DNA from: Bacteroidales bacterium
GTDB taxonomy: Bacteria; Bacteroidota; Bacteroidia; Bacteroidales; Bacteroidaceae
Length of the DNA: 64,000 bases
Direction of reading: 5' to 3'
Assembly (NCBI GenBank): GCA_029227175.1
Contig: JAQXZK010000012.1
Span: forward strand, 35,090 to 99,089
Below, in pieces: positions 54,217-63,575 of the stretch. Below the pieces are notes generated by a model, which worked only from the letters and a program-made list of their open reading frames with translations, ran no database searches and had not been told where the DNA came from. The position numbers were made by a program, and so were the translations under genes. Position 1 is the first letter of the stretch. The number at the start of each line of letters is the position of its first letter.

Positions 54217-55068
54217 ATGAAGAATCTCTTGTTTTTGCTCTCATTGTGGGTGTCATGTCTGGAAGTGCATGCACAGAGTTATGCTGAATTGACTCAGAAA
54301 GCTTTTGATGCCTTGGAGCGTGACAGCCTGGCCGATGCAGAGAAATATCTGCTTCAGGCGTTGAAGGTTGACCCGGCCCATGTCCAGAACTCATTGCTGT
54401 TCTCCAATCTCGGTCTGATACAGCAACGGCAGGGAAAGTTGCACGAGGCGTTGGAGTCTTATAATTTGGCTTTGAACATTACCCCGAAGATGGTGCCCAT
54501 TCTCTTGAACCGCGCAGCTCTGTATCTGGAACTGGGAAAGAATGATTTGGCCCGAATAGACTATTCAATGGTGTTGGACATCGAGCCCAAGAATCTCGAG
54601 GCACTCCTGATGCGTGCCTATGCCTATAGTAATTTGAATGACTACAAGTCGGCACAGTCCGACTACGAGCGACTGCTGACCTTCTCTCCCATGAACTATA
54701 AGGGACGCTTGGGTCTGGCCCTGTCACTCAAACAATTGGGCATGAAGCAGGAGGCGTTGAATGAGCTTACGGCCATGATTGCCTCTAAGACGATGGAGGA
54801 TGACAAGGTGATGACCGACGAGAAACTGTCGGTGGTCTTCTCAACCCGCGCTAATATAGAGATAGAACAGGAACAAATAGACTTGGCCATTTTTGATTTG
54901 GGCGAGGCTATCCGACTTGACCCCGGGCAAACGGAGAACTACCTTGTACGTGGGCAGCTATATCTGATGCAAAAGAAAAAGGAACTTGCACGAAAGGACT
55001 TTGAAACGGCTGTGTCCTATGGCGTTCCCTCATCTATGGTTCATGATTTATTAAAAAGTACAAAGTAA
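54217..55068 (+). CDS. TPR-repeat protein with signal peptide
   Basis: About 283 residues. MKNLLFLLSLWVSCLEVHAQ is a signal peptide with likely cleavage after HAQ; the track start upstream adds ten residues and is rejected. Then come roughly six TPR units, for example LFSNLGLIQQRQGKLHEALE, LLNRAALYLELGKNDLARID and LMRAYAYSNLNDYKSAQSDY. A periplasmic protein-protein scaffold is likely. The stop overlaps the start of the GNAT gene (TAATG). Confidence 0.85.
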   Translation: MKNLLFLLSLWVSCLEVHAQSYAELTQKAFDALERDSLADAEKYLLQALKVDPAHVQNSLLFSNLGLIQQRQGKLHEALESYNLALNITPKMVPILLNRAALYLELGKNDLARIDYSMVLDIEPKNLEALLMRAYAYSNLNDYKSAQSDYERLLTFSPMNYKGRLGLALSLKQLGMKQEALNELTAMIASKTMEDDKVMTDEKLSVVFSTRANIEIEQEQIDLAIFDLGEAIRLDPGQTENYLVRGQLYLMQKKKELARKDFETAVSYGVPSSMVHDLLKSTK

Positions 55069-55616
55069 TGGAAATAGAGTTTAGATTAGCTACAAAGAAT
55101 GATGCAGACTTCCTCACGTGGGGAGTCCCCGAAGCTTTGCATACCTCTCTGACACCTGAGCAGACAGAAGCGTTTTCAGCATTGCTGCTTCGGGAAGATG
55201 TATTGTATTCGTGGAAAAATGCAATCATCGCGCAGGACGCTGTCACCAAGCAACCATTGGGTATGGTCATAGGATATGACGGCGGCCGTTATCGAGACAT
55301 GCGTGCCGCGACATTTCCCACCATGCAAAAGATATTTAAAAGCGATTACTCGGCTATGGATGATGAATCAGTCGAAGGAGAGTTTTATATAGACTCGTTA
55401 GCTGTCAGACCGGAGGCTCGCTGTATGGGATTGGGCAAGCGACTGCTTCTGGAAGCAATGGAGCATGGTCGCCGATTGGGCTTGAAGAAGGCCGTGTTGG
55501 CAGTAGACCCGGAGAACGTGAACGCACAACGCTTATATAAGTCCTTGGGATTCGTCCCAGGAGGTGAACTGTTTATCTTCGGACAGACATTCTGGCGATG
55601 GGTTAAAGAGTTTTGA
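55068..55616 (+). CDS. GNAT-family N-acetyltransferase
   Basis: 182 residues. FYIDSLAVRPEARCMGLGKR then LLLEAMEHGRRLG is the acetyl-CoA-binding A motif, and AVDPENVNAQRLYKSLGF the B motif. The N-terminal part (EIEFRLATKNDADFLTWGV) is typical of stand-alone GNATs. The acceptor cannot be told. It is translationally coupled to the TPR gene. Confidence 0.87.
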   Translation: MEIEFRLATKNDADFLTWGVPEALHTSLTPEQTEAFSALLLREDVLYSWKNAIIAQDAVTKQPLGMVIGYDGGRYRDMRAATFPTMQKIFKSDYSAMDDESVEGEFYIDSLAVRPEARCMGLGKRLLLEAMEHGRRLGLKKAVLAVDPENVNAQRLYKSLGFVPGGELFIFGQTFWRWVKEF

Positions 55617-55660
55617 CGGCGTTATAATGACATTCGAACGCCGTATGAACGATGCCTGAA

Positions 55661-55684
55661 CCCAAATCTATTGGCCGATTTGGG
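55661..55684. repeat. dispersed palindrome CCCAAATC...GATTTGGG
   Basis: CCCAAATC-TATTGGCC-GATTTGGG is a perfect 8-bp inverted repeat between two convergent genes. Related copies lie at 44126, 63063 and 63411. Confidence 0.75.
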
Positions 55685-55710
55685 ATAATATCAGCCAAGC
55701 CGGATAAAAA

Positions 55711-55763
55711 GAAAACCGCCCGCACATATCCTGCATAGAGGCAGAGCATGTGCGGGCGGCTAT
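55711..55763 (-). terminator. terminator of the GT5-like/DUF4270 unit
   Basis: CCGCCCGCACAT (55716-55727) and ATGTGCGGGCGG (55748-55759) form a perfect 12-bp GC-rich stem. On the minus strand it is followed by TTTTCTTTTT. Confidence 0.9.
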
Positions 55764-55787
55764 ATAAACAAACGATACTCCTTGTTT

Positions 55788-57308
55788 TTATTTGAAGCGG
55801 GTATATGTTACTTCAATCTGCAATTTATCGCCGTCCGGCCCTCCCTTCAGCTTGCAATAAGAGGGTGAGAGGTCATGTTCGACGGCGGTAATAGTGCTCT
55901 GTGATTCGCTTGATGCGCCATAGCTGACAGAGACAGGCACGAGTACGATTTTGTTCCAGTCAGGATTCTTCTCCATCCATTGCTTTTCCCATGTTTTCTC
56001 GTTGAAAGCACTTCCTGCTTCCTTTTTAGCCTCTTCCATGGCGTACTTCTTTTCTTCTACACACTTGCTGACAAGGCGTGCAATGTTACTGAAGACATAT
56101 TCGTTGTTGGTAAGAGAAGCAATGAATGACTGGATATTGTCGTTGACTTGGTTATTCTCAAAAAAGTCTTTCATCTTCGTCTTGCGGATGAGCAGAATCT
56201 TTTGTGGCTGTGACATCTCAAAAGTGGTCTGATGTTCTTGGTGGTAACTGTTGAACGAAAGTTTAACCGCATTCAGAGTGTCGTTTCCGATGATGTTGTT
56301 GAGTTCATCAATCGGTAAGGTTGCCTGCGTAAAGATACCTGCAGGAGATTTGAGATAGGTGCAATTGCGTTCAGAGGCCTTCTCCTTTATCTTCTGTGAG
56401 TTGGCGAAGCGGTTTGATTGCAAGACTTCCTTGGTGGAAGCAAAAACAGTTTCCATGCTATAATAAAGGGAGTCTGTTCCGTCGGCGCATTTTAAGGCAA
56501 ATCCCAGACTGTCAACTGCATGAAAGCGGAATTGCATCTGGATATCCACGCGCTGTACATTGATGACTGTACCGTCACCTAAGTCGCTTTTGAGGTAGAT
56601 ACCCTTGAAGATGTTGTCTATAAAAGCGTCAGAATCCTTGAACTTCTCGGGGTGTTCTCTGGATTCCCTGAGAATTTCGTTACCTCGATCTTTAGATAAT
56701 GGGAAGATTACAACAGGATAGTAAAGTTTGTTACCGTTATCATCGGTTTCGGCTCTCTCTTCTTCGCTGACAGAAGTATCGTAGGCGGAGAAAGAACGTC
56801 GTCCGATCAGTGAGGCTGTGTTATTAGGGTCGTAATAGTCTTCTGGAACAATGTTGGTATTGTGGTTCAGGTCCATGCGCTTGTTGAGTTCGTACGCACT
56901 CATGCGGCAAACATTCAGAGAATCGCCGAACCAGGAGTTATAGTAGACAGCAATGCGGATTTTTGTGCAGCTGTCTCCAGCCATGATACCGCTTGCTTTA
57001 CCGTTAATAGGGTCATACTTGTAAACACTGGGGAATCTGAAATCGTTCACACAGTTGAGCTGTGTCATGAAACTGGCTTCGTAAGCGCCAAAGTCGGGGT
57101 CTGTAAATCTCCCGACATATCCGGTACTTGTGCGTGCATACACAGAGTCAACCAGAATGGATTCTGTAGTTACATCAAAACTCTTTGTAAAGACCTCAAT
57201 ATAGTCGTTCTCTGGCAACATGTCAATACCGAGTGAACCGGTATTATCATCGCACGCCAATAATACGGCAATGATGGTAAGCAGCGGTGCTATATGTTTA
57301 ATTCTCAT
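55788..57308 (-). CDS. DUF4270 family lipoprotein
   Basis: 506 residues. The N-terminal signal ends in VLLAC (lipobox), followed by DDNTGSLGIDMLPENDYIEV, the typical opening of DUF4270. The remaining sequence is beta-rich with no known catalytic motif. These are Bacteroidetes-specific surface or periplasmic lipoproteins of unknown function. It lies 43 bp downstream of the glycogen-synthase-like gene, a pairing I recall from other Bacteroidales. Confidence 0.85.
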   Translation of the reverse strand: MRIKHIAPLLTIIAVLLACDDNTGSLGIDMLPENDYIEVFTKSFDVTTESILVDSVYARTSTGYVGRFTDPDFGAYEASFMTQLNCVNDFRFPSVYKYDPINGKASGIMAGDSCTKIRIAVYYNSWFGDSLNVCRMSAYELNKRMDLNHNTNIVPEDYYDPNNTASLIGRRSFSAYDTSVSEEERAETDDNGNKLYYPVVIFPLSKDRGNEILRESREHPEKFKDSDAFIDNIFKGIYLKSDLGDGTVINVQRVDIQMQFRFHAVDSLGFALKCADGTDSLYYSMETVFASTKEVLQSNRFANSQKIKEKASERNCTYLKSPAGIFTQATLPIDELNNIIGNDTLNAVKLSFNSYHQEHQTTFEMSQPQKILLIRKTKMKDFFENNQVNDNIQSFIASLTNNEYVFSNIARLVSKCVEEKKYAMEEAKKEAGSAFNEKTWEKQWMEKNPDWNKIVLVPVSVSYGASSESQSTITAVEHDLSPSYCKLKGGPDGDKLQIEVTYTRFK

Positions 57309-57351
57309 TTTTTTTCTGTGGATTGATGGACTTCGTCCCTATGTGTTGTTG

Positions 57352-58197
57352 TTATTTTGCTGTGTTGTTGTCGTTTTCTTCTTCTTGGCTCAGTACGGTG
57401 TCATAGAAGTTGTTGCATGCTTCATAGAGAACTTCCTTCTCCTGGTATGGGAGAATAAGTTTTCCGTTGTCTTTCGCATATTGGATAAGATTTTCGTTGA
57501 CGTGTTGTCCTTGAATGATAATACCGTCTGAAAAATCGATGGCCAGTTTCATTACTGTCTCATAGGTGAGGGGAGACTTCAAACCGGCAAGGTCTTTCTT
57601 GTATACACCTTTTAAAAGCAACTTGCTGGCAAAGTTCTCATTGAACGGGGTTTTAAACTCTTCGTCGTACAGTGAGAATACTACTTTAGTATTGCGGAAT
57701 GAAGGCTCGTCCTTATATGCTCGCTTGATATAAAGAGGCGCCAACGCACTAATCCATCCATGACAGTGGATGACTTCCGGGCACCAGCGAAGTTTCTTGA
57801 CAGTTTCCAATACACCGCGAGCATAGAAAATGACACGAGCATCGTTGTCTGTGTATTCAACGCCATTTGCATCGGTCAGCATCAGACGATTCTGGAAGAA
57901 GTCATCGTTATCAATAAAATAAACCTGCATACGTGCAGATTGTATGGATGCAACTTTGATGATGAGCGGATGGTCCGTATCGTCTATGATAAGATTCATA
58001 CCTGAAAGGCGGATAACCTCATGAAGCTGATTCCGTCTTTCGTTAATATGGCCCCACTTTGGCATGAATGTTCTAATCTCACGTTTGCTTTCTTGTACAG
58101 CTTGTGGCAAGTAGCGTCCAACTATTGAAATGTCTGATTCAGAAACGTAAGGTGTAATTTCCTGCGTAATAAATAAAATCCTTTTAGCTGTTGCCAT
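57352..58197 (-). CDS. glycogen/starch synthase N-terminal-domain protein (GT5-like, short)
   Basis: About 281 residues. KRILFITQEITPYVSESDIS and VIHCHGWISALAPLYIKRAY match the N-terminal Rossmann domain of GlgA-type synthases. The C-terminal nucleotide-sugar-binding half is missing (full enzymes have about 480 residues). The usual KTGGL near the N-terminus is replaced by SESDI, so activity as a synthase is doubtful. The start at 58197 (MATAKRILF) is chosen because the track start falls inside the -7 box. Its fixed neighbour is DUF4270. Confidence 0.82.
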   Translation of the reverse strand: MATAKRILFITQEITPYVSESDISIVGRYLPQAVQESKREIRTFMPKWGHINERRNQLHEVIRLSGMNLIIDDTDHPLIIKVASIQSARMQVYFIDNDDFFQNRLMLTDANGVEYTDNDARVIFYARGVLETVKKLRWCPEVIHCHGWISALAPLYIKRAYKDEPSFRNTKVVFSLYDEEFKTPFNENFASKLLLKGVYKKDLAGLKSPLTYETVMKLAIDFSDGIIIQGQHVNENLIQYAKDNGKLILPYQEKEVLYEACNNFYDTVLSQEEENDNNTAK

Positions 58198-58227
58198 ATA
58201 TTTTGGTGTATTCTTATGTTTATGCAA

Positions 58228-58235
58228 CAAAGATA
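58228..58235 (-). promoter_or_regulatory. -7 box of the GT5-like/DUF4270 unit
   Basis: TATCTTTG on the minus strand fits TAnnTTTG, 30 nt before the ATG at 58197. Confidence 0.75.
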
Positions 58236-58302
58236 ATGATTTTTGGCTTACGAAGCAGCACGGAAGTCCAAATTATAGGTTGTTTTTTAGAAACATTTTG
58301 AA

Positions 58303-58344
58303 AAAAGAGAGGTGTTTAATCATAATTTTATGACCAAACACCTC
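58303..58344 (-). terminator. terminator of the NfnAB-like gene
   Basis: GAGGTGTTT and AAACACCTC form a 9-bp stem with a further inner TCATAA/TTATGA pairing. On the minus strand TCTTTTTT follows. Confidence 0.88.
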
Positions 58345-58375
58345 AATCGTGTAAGAGATATAAAATGGGTAAATA

Positions 58376-60733
58376 TTATGCTTTAGACAGGGTCTTGTCC
58401 ATTGCAGCAGCTGCGCGTCTACCGTCTCCCATAGCAAGGATGACAGTTGCACCGCCACGCACAATGTCACCACCGGCAAAAATGGTCGGGATATTACTCT
58501 GCATGTCATCATTGACTGCAATCGTGTTCTTGCGCCCCAATTCCAATCCTTCTACTGACTTGGGCACGATCGGATTAGGTGATACACCCACAGCAACAAC
58601 AGCAAAGTCAATGTCTAATGTGACGGTTGCTCCGGGGATTGCCACCGGTGAGCGGCGTCCACTTGCATCTGGTTCACCCAATTCCATCTTTTGCAGGATG
58701 ACTTGTTTTACAGCACCTTTCTCGTCTGCGATATACTCGATAGGATTGTGAAGGGTAAGGAATTCAATGCCTTCTTCCTTGGCGTGTTTTACTTCCTCTG
58801 CACGAGCAGGCATTTCCTTGTCGCTTCGGCGATATACAATCCAAACCTTTTCAGCTCCCAGACGCTTAGCAGTACGACAACTGTCCATGGCTGTATTTCC
58901 GCCTCCTACAACAATTACATGTTTACCCTTCATGATGGGAGTATCAAATGTCGGGTTAGAAGCATCCATGAGGTTGATGCGGGTGAGGTATTCATTGGAT
59001 GACATGATACCCGTACTGTTCTCGCCCGGAATACCCATGAAGTTGGGAAGTCCCGCACCGCTTGCAATGAAGATTCCTTTGTAACCATCTTTCTCCAGAT
59101 CAGCAATGCTGACCGTCTTTCCTATAACGCAATCTTTAATGAACTTTACACCCAGTTTTTCGAGATTCTGGATTTCTACGTCTACAATCTTATTTGGAAG
59201 GCGGAATTCGGGAATACCATATTTCAAGACACCGCCAATTTCATGTAAAGCCTCAAAAACAGTCACATCATATCCGTTTTTAATCATGTCTCCCGCAAAA
59301 CTCAAACCAGCAGGTCCGGAACCGACAACTGCGACTTTGATTCCCTTGGACGGAGCTTTTTCCGGTAAAGAAATATTACCGCTTTCACGTTCATAGTCGG
59401 CAACGAAACGCTCCAGGTTACCAATAGAAACTGCCGGCTCGTTCATCTTGAGGTGAATACACTGGCTTTCACATTGTTTCTCCTGCGGACATACACGGCC
59501 ACAAACAGCGGGCAGTGCAGAAGTGGATTTCAAGACCTTCGCTGCATCCAGGAAGTGGCCACGTTCTACGTTCTTGATGAAAGAAGGAATGTTGATGTTG
59601 ACCGGACATCCCTGCATACATGTCGGATTCTTACAGTCCAGACAACGTTTAGCTTCGGTAAGTGCCTGTTCTTCGGAGAGTCCGATGTTAACCTCTTCAG
59701 TTCGTGTTGTCGCACGGTAAATAGGGTCTAATTCACCCATGACACAACGCTTGATAGCTGTACGTTCCTTGGGCTTCATGCTCTTCTGGAGCTCTTTTCT
59801 CCATGCAGAGTCTCTGTCAATGAGCTCGCTGAGCGGAGCCTGGCCGTCTTCTGCCTTAGGTGCTTGCCATATCTTCTTCTCGATGTCCTGTTTGTTGGTC
59901 TCGGGGGCACAAACGTGGTTTTCAAGTTTTTTCATCTCTTCAATTTCGATTGGCTTGAAGGCTCCCATACGTTTGAACATCTCGTCGAAGTCTACCTGAT
60001 GACCGTCAAATTCCGGGCCGTCTACACAGACGAATTTCATTTTTCCACCCACAGTAATGCGACATGCACCACACATGCCGGTGCCGTCTACCATGATAGT
60101 ATTCAAAGATACATCGGTCGGGACATTGTATTTCTTTGTTAATAAGCAGCAGAATTTCATCATGATGGCTGGACCGATAGCGAAACACTTGTCGACCTTC
60201 TCTCGCAGGATGACTTCCTCGATACCGACAGTTACAACTCCCTTCTTTCCATAGGAGCCGTCATCTGTCATGATGATAACTTCATCAGAGTGTTTGCGTA
60301 CTTCATCTTCAAGAATGATAAGTTCTTTGCTACGTCCTGCCAGGATGCTGATAACCTTGTTCCCGGCATTTTTCAAGGCTTTGATAATAGGGAGCATCGG
60401 GGCAACTCCAACACCACCTCCGGCACAGATTACTGTGCCAAAGTTCTCGATGTGTGTTGCTTGACCGAGAGGACCTACCACGTCAAGGATAGAATCTCCT
60501 TCGTTGAGTTGACAGAGTTTGGTGGATGTCAAACCTACGGTTTGAACCACTAAGGTAATGGTACCTGTGTCTGTGCTTGAGTCGGCAATGGTCAACGGAA
60601 TTCTTTCACCTTTTTCATCTACGCGGATGATGACAAAGTGACCGGCACGGCGTGACTTGGCAATCAGAGGCGCTTCTACTTCCAGTAAAAATACTTTCTC
60701 TGAAAATTGCTGCTTACGTACAATTTTATTCAT
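58376..60733 (-). CDS. NfnAB/SudAB-type fused NAD(P)H oxidoreductase (glutamate synthase beta-like)
   Basis: 785 residues. Residues 1-280 resemble the dihydroorotate dehydrogenase electron-transfer subunit: FAD/NAD region VICAGGGVGVAPMLPIIKAL and a [2Fe-2S] site MCGACRITVGGKMKFVC. After about residue 320 it is like the small subunit of NADPH glutamate synthase: CLDCKNPTCMQGCPVNINIP and CGRVCPQEKQCESQC for [4Fe-4S] clusters, VAVVGSGPAGLSFAGDM (FAD) and VIVVGGGNTAMDSCRTAKRL (NADPH). Such pairs are separate genes in many bacteria and act as bifurcating NADH:ferredoxin-NADP or sulfide dehydrogenases. The exact reaction is inferred. Confidence 0.88.
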   Translation of the reverse strand: MNKIVRKQQFSEKVFLLEVEAPLIAKSRRAGHFVIIRVDEKGERIPLTIADSSTDTGTITLVVQTVGLTSTKLCQLNEGDSILDVVGPLGQATHIENFGTVICAGGGVGVAPMLPIIKALKNAGNKVISILAGRSKELIILEDEVRKHSDEVIIMTDDGSYGKKGVVTVGIEEVILREKVDKCFAIGPAIMMKFCCLLTKKYNVPTDVSLNTIMVDGTGMCGACRITVGGKMKFVCVDGPEFDGHQVDFDEMFKRMGAFKPIEIEEMKKLENHVCAPETNKQDIEKKIWQAPKAEDGQAPLSELIDRDSAWRKELQKSMKPKERTAIKRCVMGELDPIYRATTRTEEVNIGLSEEQALTEAKRCLDCKNPTCMQGCPVNINIPSFIKNVERGHFLDAAKVLKSTSALPAVCGRVCPQEKQCESQCIHLKMNEPAVSIGNLERFVADYERESGNISLPEKAPSKGIKVAVVGSGPAGLSFAGDMIKNGYDVTVFEALHEIGGVLKYGIPEFRLPNKIVDVEIQNLEKLGVKFIKDCVIGKTVSIADLEKDGYKGIFIASGAGLPNFMGIPGENSTGIMSSNEYLTRINLMDASNPTFDTPIMKGKHVIVVGGGNTAMDSCRTAKRLGAEKVWIVYRRSDKEMPARAEEVKHAKEEGIEFLTLHNPIEYIADEKGAVKQVILQKMELGEPDASGRRSPVAIPGATVTLDIDFAVVAVGVSPNPIVPKSVEGLELGRKNTIAVNDDMQSNIPTIFAGGDIVRGGATVILAMGDGRRAAAAMDKTLSKA

Positions 60734-60843
60734 TTTCCTTGTTATGTATAAGGTTGAAAATAAGCAATGCGATGCCTTTCTTCAACCTCATGTTTTGTAT
60801 TGTGATTTGTATATTTTAGTTTATTCCCTGAGCAGTCAGAGAT

Positions 60844-62160
60844 TCAGTCAATCAACTCAAATCCGGTGTATGGAACCAATGCCTTAGGCATGCGTATGCC
60901 TTCCGGTGTTTGGTTGTTTTCCAACAAAGCTGCAAGGATGCGGGGTAATGCAAGTGCAGAGCCGTTCAGGGTGTGGCAGAGTTCTGTTTTTTTCTCGGCT
61001 GTGCGATAACGGCATTTGAGTCGGTTTGCCTGATAGGTGTCAAAGTTTGAAACAGAGCTTACTTCAAGCCAACGTTTCTGTGCTTCTGAATATACCTCAA
61101 AGTCGTAGCAAATAGCAGATGTGAAGCTTTGGTCACCACCACAGAGTCGGAGAATGCGGTAGGGGAGTTCTAATTTTTGTAATAAGCCCTCTACATGTGC
61201 AAGCATTTCCTTGTGGCTTTCTTTGGAGTGCGCAGGTGTGTCAATTCGCACAATTTCTATCTTTGAAAATTCGTGCAGTCGATTCAACCCACGCACGTCT
61301 TTTCCGTATGAGCCGGCCTCGCGGCGGAAACACTGTGTGTATGCGCAGTTCTTGATGGGGAGGTCTTTTTCGTCAAGAATAACGTCGCGGTAGATGTTCG
61401 TAACAGGCACTTCGGCAGTGGGAATGAGATAGAGGTCATCGAGATTACAGTGATACATCTGGCCTTCTTTGTCGGGAAGCTGGCCTGTACCATATCCTGA
61501 AGCAGCGTTGACTACTGTTGGCGGCATGATTTCAGTATAACCGGCATTACGAGCTTCGTCTAAGAAGAAGTTTATCAAGGCACGCTGTAGGCGAGCGCCT
61601 TTGCCAATATATACTGGGAAGCCTGCACCTGTGATTTTTACACCAAGGTCAAAATCTCTGAGAGTGTATTTCTTGGCCAATTCCCAATGAGGCATCTTGG
61701 CATCGTCGTTGGCTGGATTTGCATCCCAGTTTCCTACGGTGTCTTTGCCTTCAACACATTCCTTCAGATTACTCTTTACTACCCAATTGTCTTCGGCACA
61801 TGTGCCTTCAGGAACCTCGTCATAGGGGATATTTGGAATGGTACAGAGTAATGCCGTAAGCTCGTCTTGTGCTTGTTTCATTTGCTCTTCAAGTCCTTTG
61901 TTGGCATCTTTGAGCTCAGCTACACGGGCTTTAGCTTTATCTGCTTCGTCTTTACGGCCTTCTTTCATGAACATACCGATAGACTTTGCTAATTTGTTGG
62001 CTTCAGCTAGGTTGTTATCAAGTATTACCTGAGTACCTTTTCTTTTTTCGTTTAATTCGATAGCTTTCTCAATGGCTTCTTTCGCGCCTTTGAAATGCTT
62101 CTTCTCTAATCCACAGATAACCGTTTCTGTGCTTTCTGTGATTTGTTTGATTGTAAGCAT
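60844..62160 (-). CDS. serS: seryl-tRNA synthetase
   Basis: 438 residues, class II. The N-terminal long coiled coil arm spans roughly residues 30-110 (NKGLEEQMKQAQDELTALL). Motif 2 is CFRREAGSYGKDVRGLNRLHEF and motif 3 is LNGSALALPRILAALLENNQ. It charges tRNA-Ser. It begins 136 bp after rpmA, with the rpmA terminator between, so it has its own promoter, which I could not locate with confidence. Confidence 0.95.
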   Translation of the reverse strand: MLTIKQITESTETVICGLEKKHFKGAKEAIEKAIELNEKRKGTQVILDNNLAEANKLAKSIGMFMKEGRKDEADKAKARVAELKDANKGLEEQMKQAQDELTALLCTIPNIPYDEVPEGTCAEDNWVVKSNLKECVEGKDTVGNWDANPANDDAKMPHWELAKKYTLRDFDLGVKITGAGFPVYIGKGARLQRALINFFLDEARNAGYTEIMPPTVVNAASGYGTGQLPDKEGQMYHCNLDDLYLIPTAEVPVTNIYRDVILDEKDLPIKNCAYTQCFRREAGSYGKDVRGLNRLHEFSKIEIVRIDTPAHSKESHKEMLAHVEGLLQKLELPYRILRLCGGDQSFTSAICYDFEVYSEAQKRWLEVSSVSNFDTYQANRLKCRYRTAEKKTELCHTLNGSALALPRILAALLENNQTPEGIRMPKALVPYTGFELID

Positions 62161-62223
62161 ACTATATTTCTTAATAATATTGTTTTTCTTTTTATTTCAA
62201 ACTGATTTGTACGCTTGAAAAGC

Positions 62224-62270
62224 GAAAGGATGTGATGACACCCAGAAACAAGTGCGCATCACATCCTTTC
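62224..62270 (-). terminator. terminator of rplU-rpmA
   Basis: GAAAGGATGTGATG and CATCACATCCTTTC form a perfect 14-bp stem with a 19-nt loop. The minus-strand continuation is GCTTTTC, so the T tract is short. Confidence 0.8.
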
Positions 62271-62296
62271 CTAATTCTTTTCCGTTTGTTAAGCCT

Positions 62297-62566
62297 TCAG
62301 GCTTCTGCAGCAGGAGCTGGAATAACAGAAACGTAGCGTCTGTCTTCGCGGGTTACCTTAAACTGTACAGTACCATCAACCAGTGCATACAGTGTGTGGT
62401 CACTACCCATACCAATGTTTTCACCGGGATGGAATTCAGTACCTCTTTGGCGTACAATGATGTTACCTGCCTTGCAGATTTCGCCACCATAAATCTTGAT
62501 GCCTAATCTTTTGCTTGCTGATTCGCGGCCGTTCTTAGAACTACCGACACCTTTTTTATGTGCCAT
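62297..62566 (-). CDS. rpmA: 50S ribosomal protein L27
   Basis: 89 residues. [16 protein letters not shown] and [25 protein letters not shown] are unmistakable L27. Ala-His directly follows the start, with no N-terminal extension needing cleavage as in Firmicutes. It is cotranscribed with rplU, 39 bp upstream. Confidence 0.97.
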   Translation of the reverse strand: MAHKKGVGSSKNGRESASKRLGIKIYGGEICKAGNIIVRQRGTEFHPGENIGMGSDHTLYALVDGTVQFKVTREDRRYVSVIPAPAAEA

Positions 62567-62605
62567 TTCTTCTAACTGTTTTTAATTAGTGATTGATGAA
62601 TGAAT

Positions 62606-62923
62606 TTAAGCGATAACTTCAGAGATAGTCAACTCTGTGAACTGCTGGCGATGACCATTGAGTTTGCGGAAACCTTTTCTTCTCTTCTTGTGGAAAACAA
62701 GTACTTTGTCACCTTTTACCAATGGAGATTCAACCTTGCAAACAACTTTTGCGCCTTCTACGGTAGGAGTTCCTACTGTGATTGCATCGTCTGTTGCTAC
62801 AAGAAGTACCTTCTCAAATTCTACTGTTGCACCTGATTCAGCATTCTGAATGTGGTGAACAAACAATTTTTTGCCAGCTTCTGCTTTAAACTGCTGGCCG
62901 TTAATTTCTACAATTGCGTACAT
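62606..62923 (-). CDS. rplU: 50S ribosomal protein L21
   Basis: 105 residues. [20 protein letters not shown] and the C-terminal [20 protein letters not shown] define L21. It is first in the rplU-rpmA unit, with the promoter box at 63010-63017 and an 80-nt leader that can fold. Confidence 0.97.
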   Translation of the reverse strand: MYAIVEINGQQFKAEAGKKLFVHHIQNAESGATVEFEKVLLVATDDAITVGTPTVEGAKVVCKVESPLVKGDKVLVFHKKRRKGFRKLNGHRQQFTELTISEVIA

Positions 62924-62949
62924 TATTTGTATTGTAAAAAGTTAGATCC

Positions 62950-63017
62950 GCCGGGTGGTTGCTCTTTCTGATCAATCTCTTTTTATACCCGGTTAGGAAT
63001 AATCGGCTGCAAAATTA
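62950..63017 (-). promoter_or_regulatory. rplU promoter and folded leader
   Basis: The -7 box TAATTTTG lies on the minus strand at 63010-63017. The transcript then contains CCGGGT and ACCCGG (about 62952-62993), which close a roughly 30-nt loop. An L21 autoregulatory leader is possible but not shown. Confidence 0.55.
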
Positions 63018-63062
63018 GCCTTTTTCTTCTAAACTGCAAAATATTTGTGTTTAAATATTTAA

Positions 63063-63078
63063 CCCAATTCGGTCAATA
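63063..63078. repeat. dispersed palindrome, half copy
   Basis: CCCAATTCGGTCAATAG is the reverse-oriented half of the CCCAAATC...GATTTGGG family. Confidence 0.45.
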
Positions 63079-63130
63079 GACCGCAGATAAGTTTTCTTGC
63101 CAATGTAGTCAGATGCTTTCTGGCCCTTTT

Positions 63131-63262
63131 TCACCTCTTTCCGTGCCATCTTGCTTCCCGCTTCATCTCGGCAGAGTCCGCTATGCCTTCGATGAAGTAG
63201 TCGAGGACCTGACACAGATAAATGTATATAAGGTTCCGACAGACAGCATAACGGTAAAAACA
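63131..63262 (-). pseudogene. relic of a small mobile-DNA protein next to array 3
   Basis: The minus strand reads LIYIYLCQVLDYFIEGIADS then AEMKREARWHGKR and a stop, with no clear start. The same peptide core occurs beside array 2. I associate this peptide with phage-like regions of Bacteroidales, but have not verified that. Confidence 0.5.
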
Positions 63263-63410
63263 GAATGACGATATTCTATAAAAGGAGAAGGGGTTGTACT
63301 ATTACAGTTGCAGCCCCTTGTTGTGTTTATGAAAGTGAGGTGACCATTTTTTTTGATTTGCTCTATCTCGGCTTGAAGTTTGGCTATTTTCTGTCTCTTT
63401 TGCCATTTAT

Positions 63411-63435
63411 CCCAAATCCTAATGACCGATTTGGG
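63411..63435. repeat. dispersed palindrome, intact copy
   Basis: CCCAAATC-CTAATGACC-GATTTGGG is a perfect 8-bp inverted repeat with a 9-nt loop. Confidence 0.75.
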
Positions 63436-63575
63436 TTGAAGAGGGAGGTGAGTTTCTGCTGTATCCGTTTCTGCTGCTTTTCGCTCATTGCGAGGAAGAC
63501 TTCCTGCTGCCCGGCATCCGAGCCGAGTATCTCGCGGTAACGCTGGTGCAGCCCCAGGTAAGCTTTTGCCGGTGT

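Noticed and set aside
58198-58230. Upstream start of the GT5-like gene
   Set aside because: It overlaps the -7 box, so it would not be transcribed.
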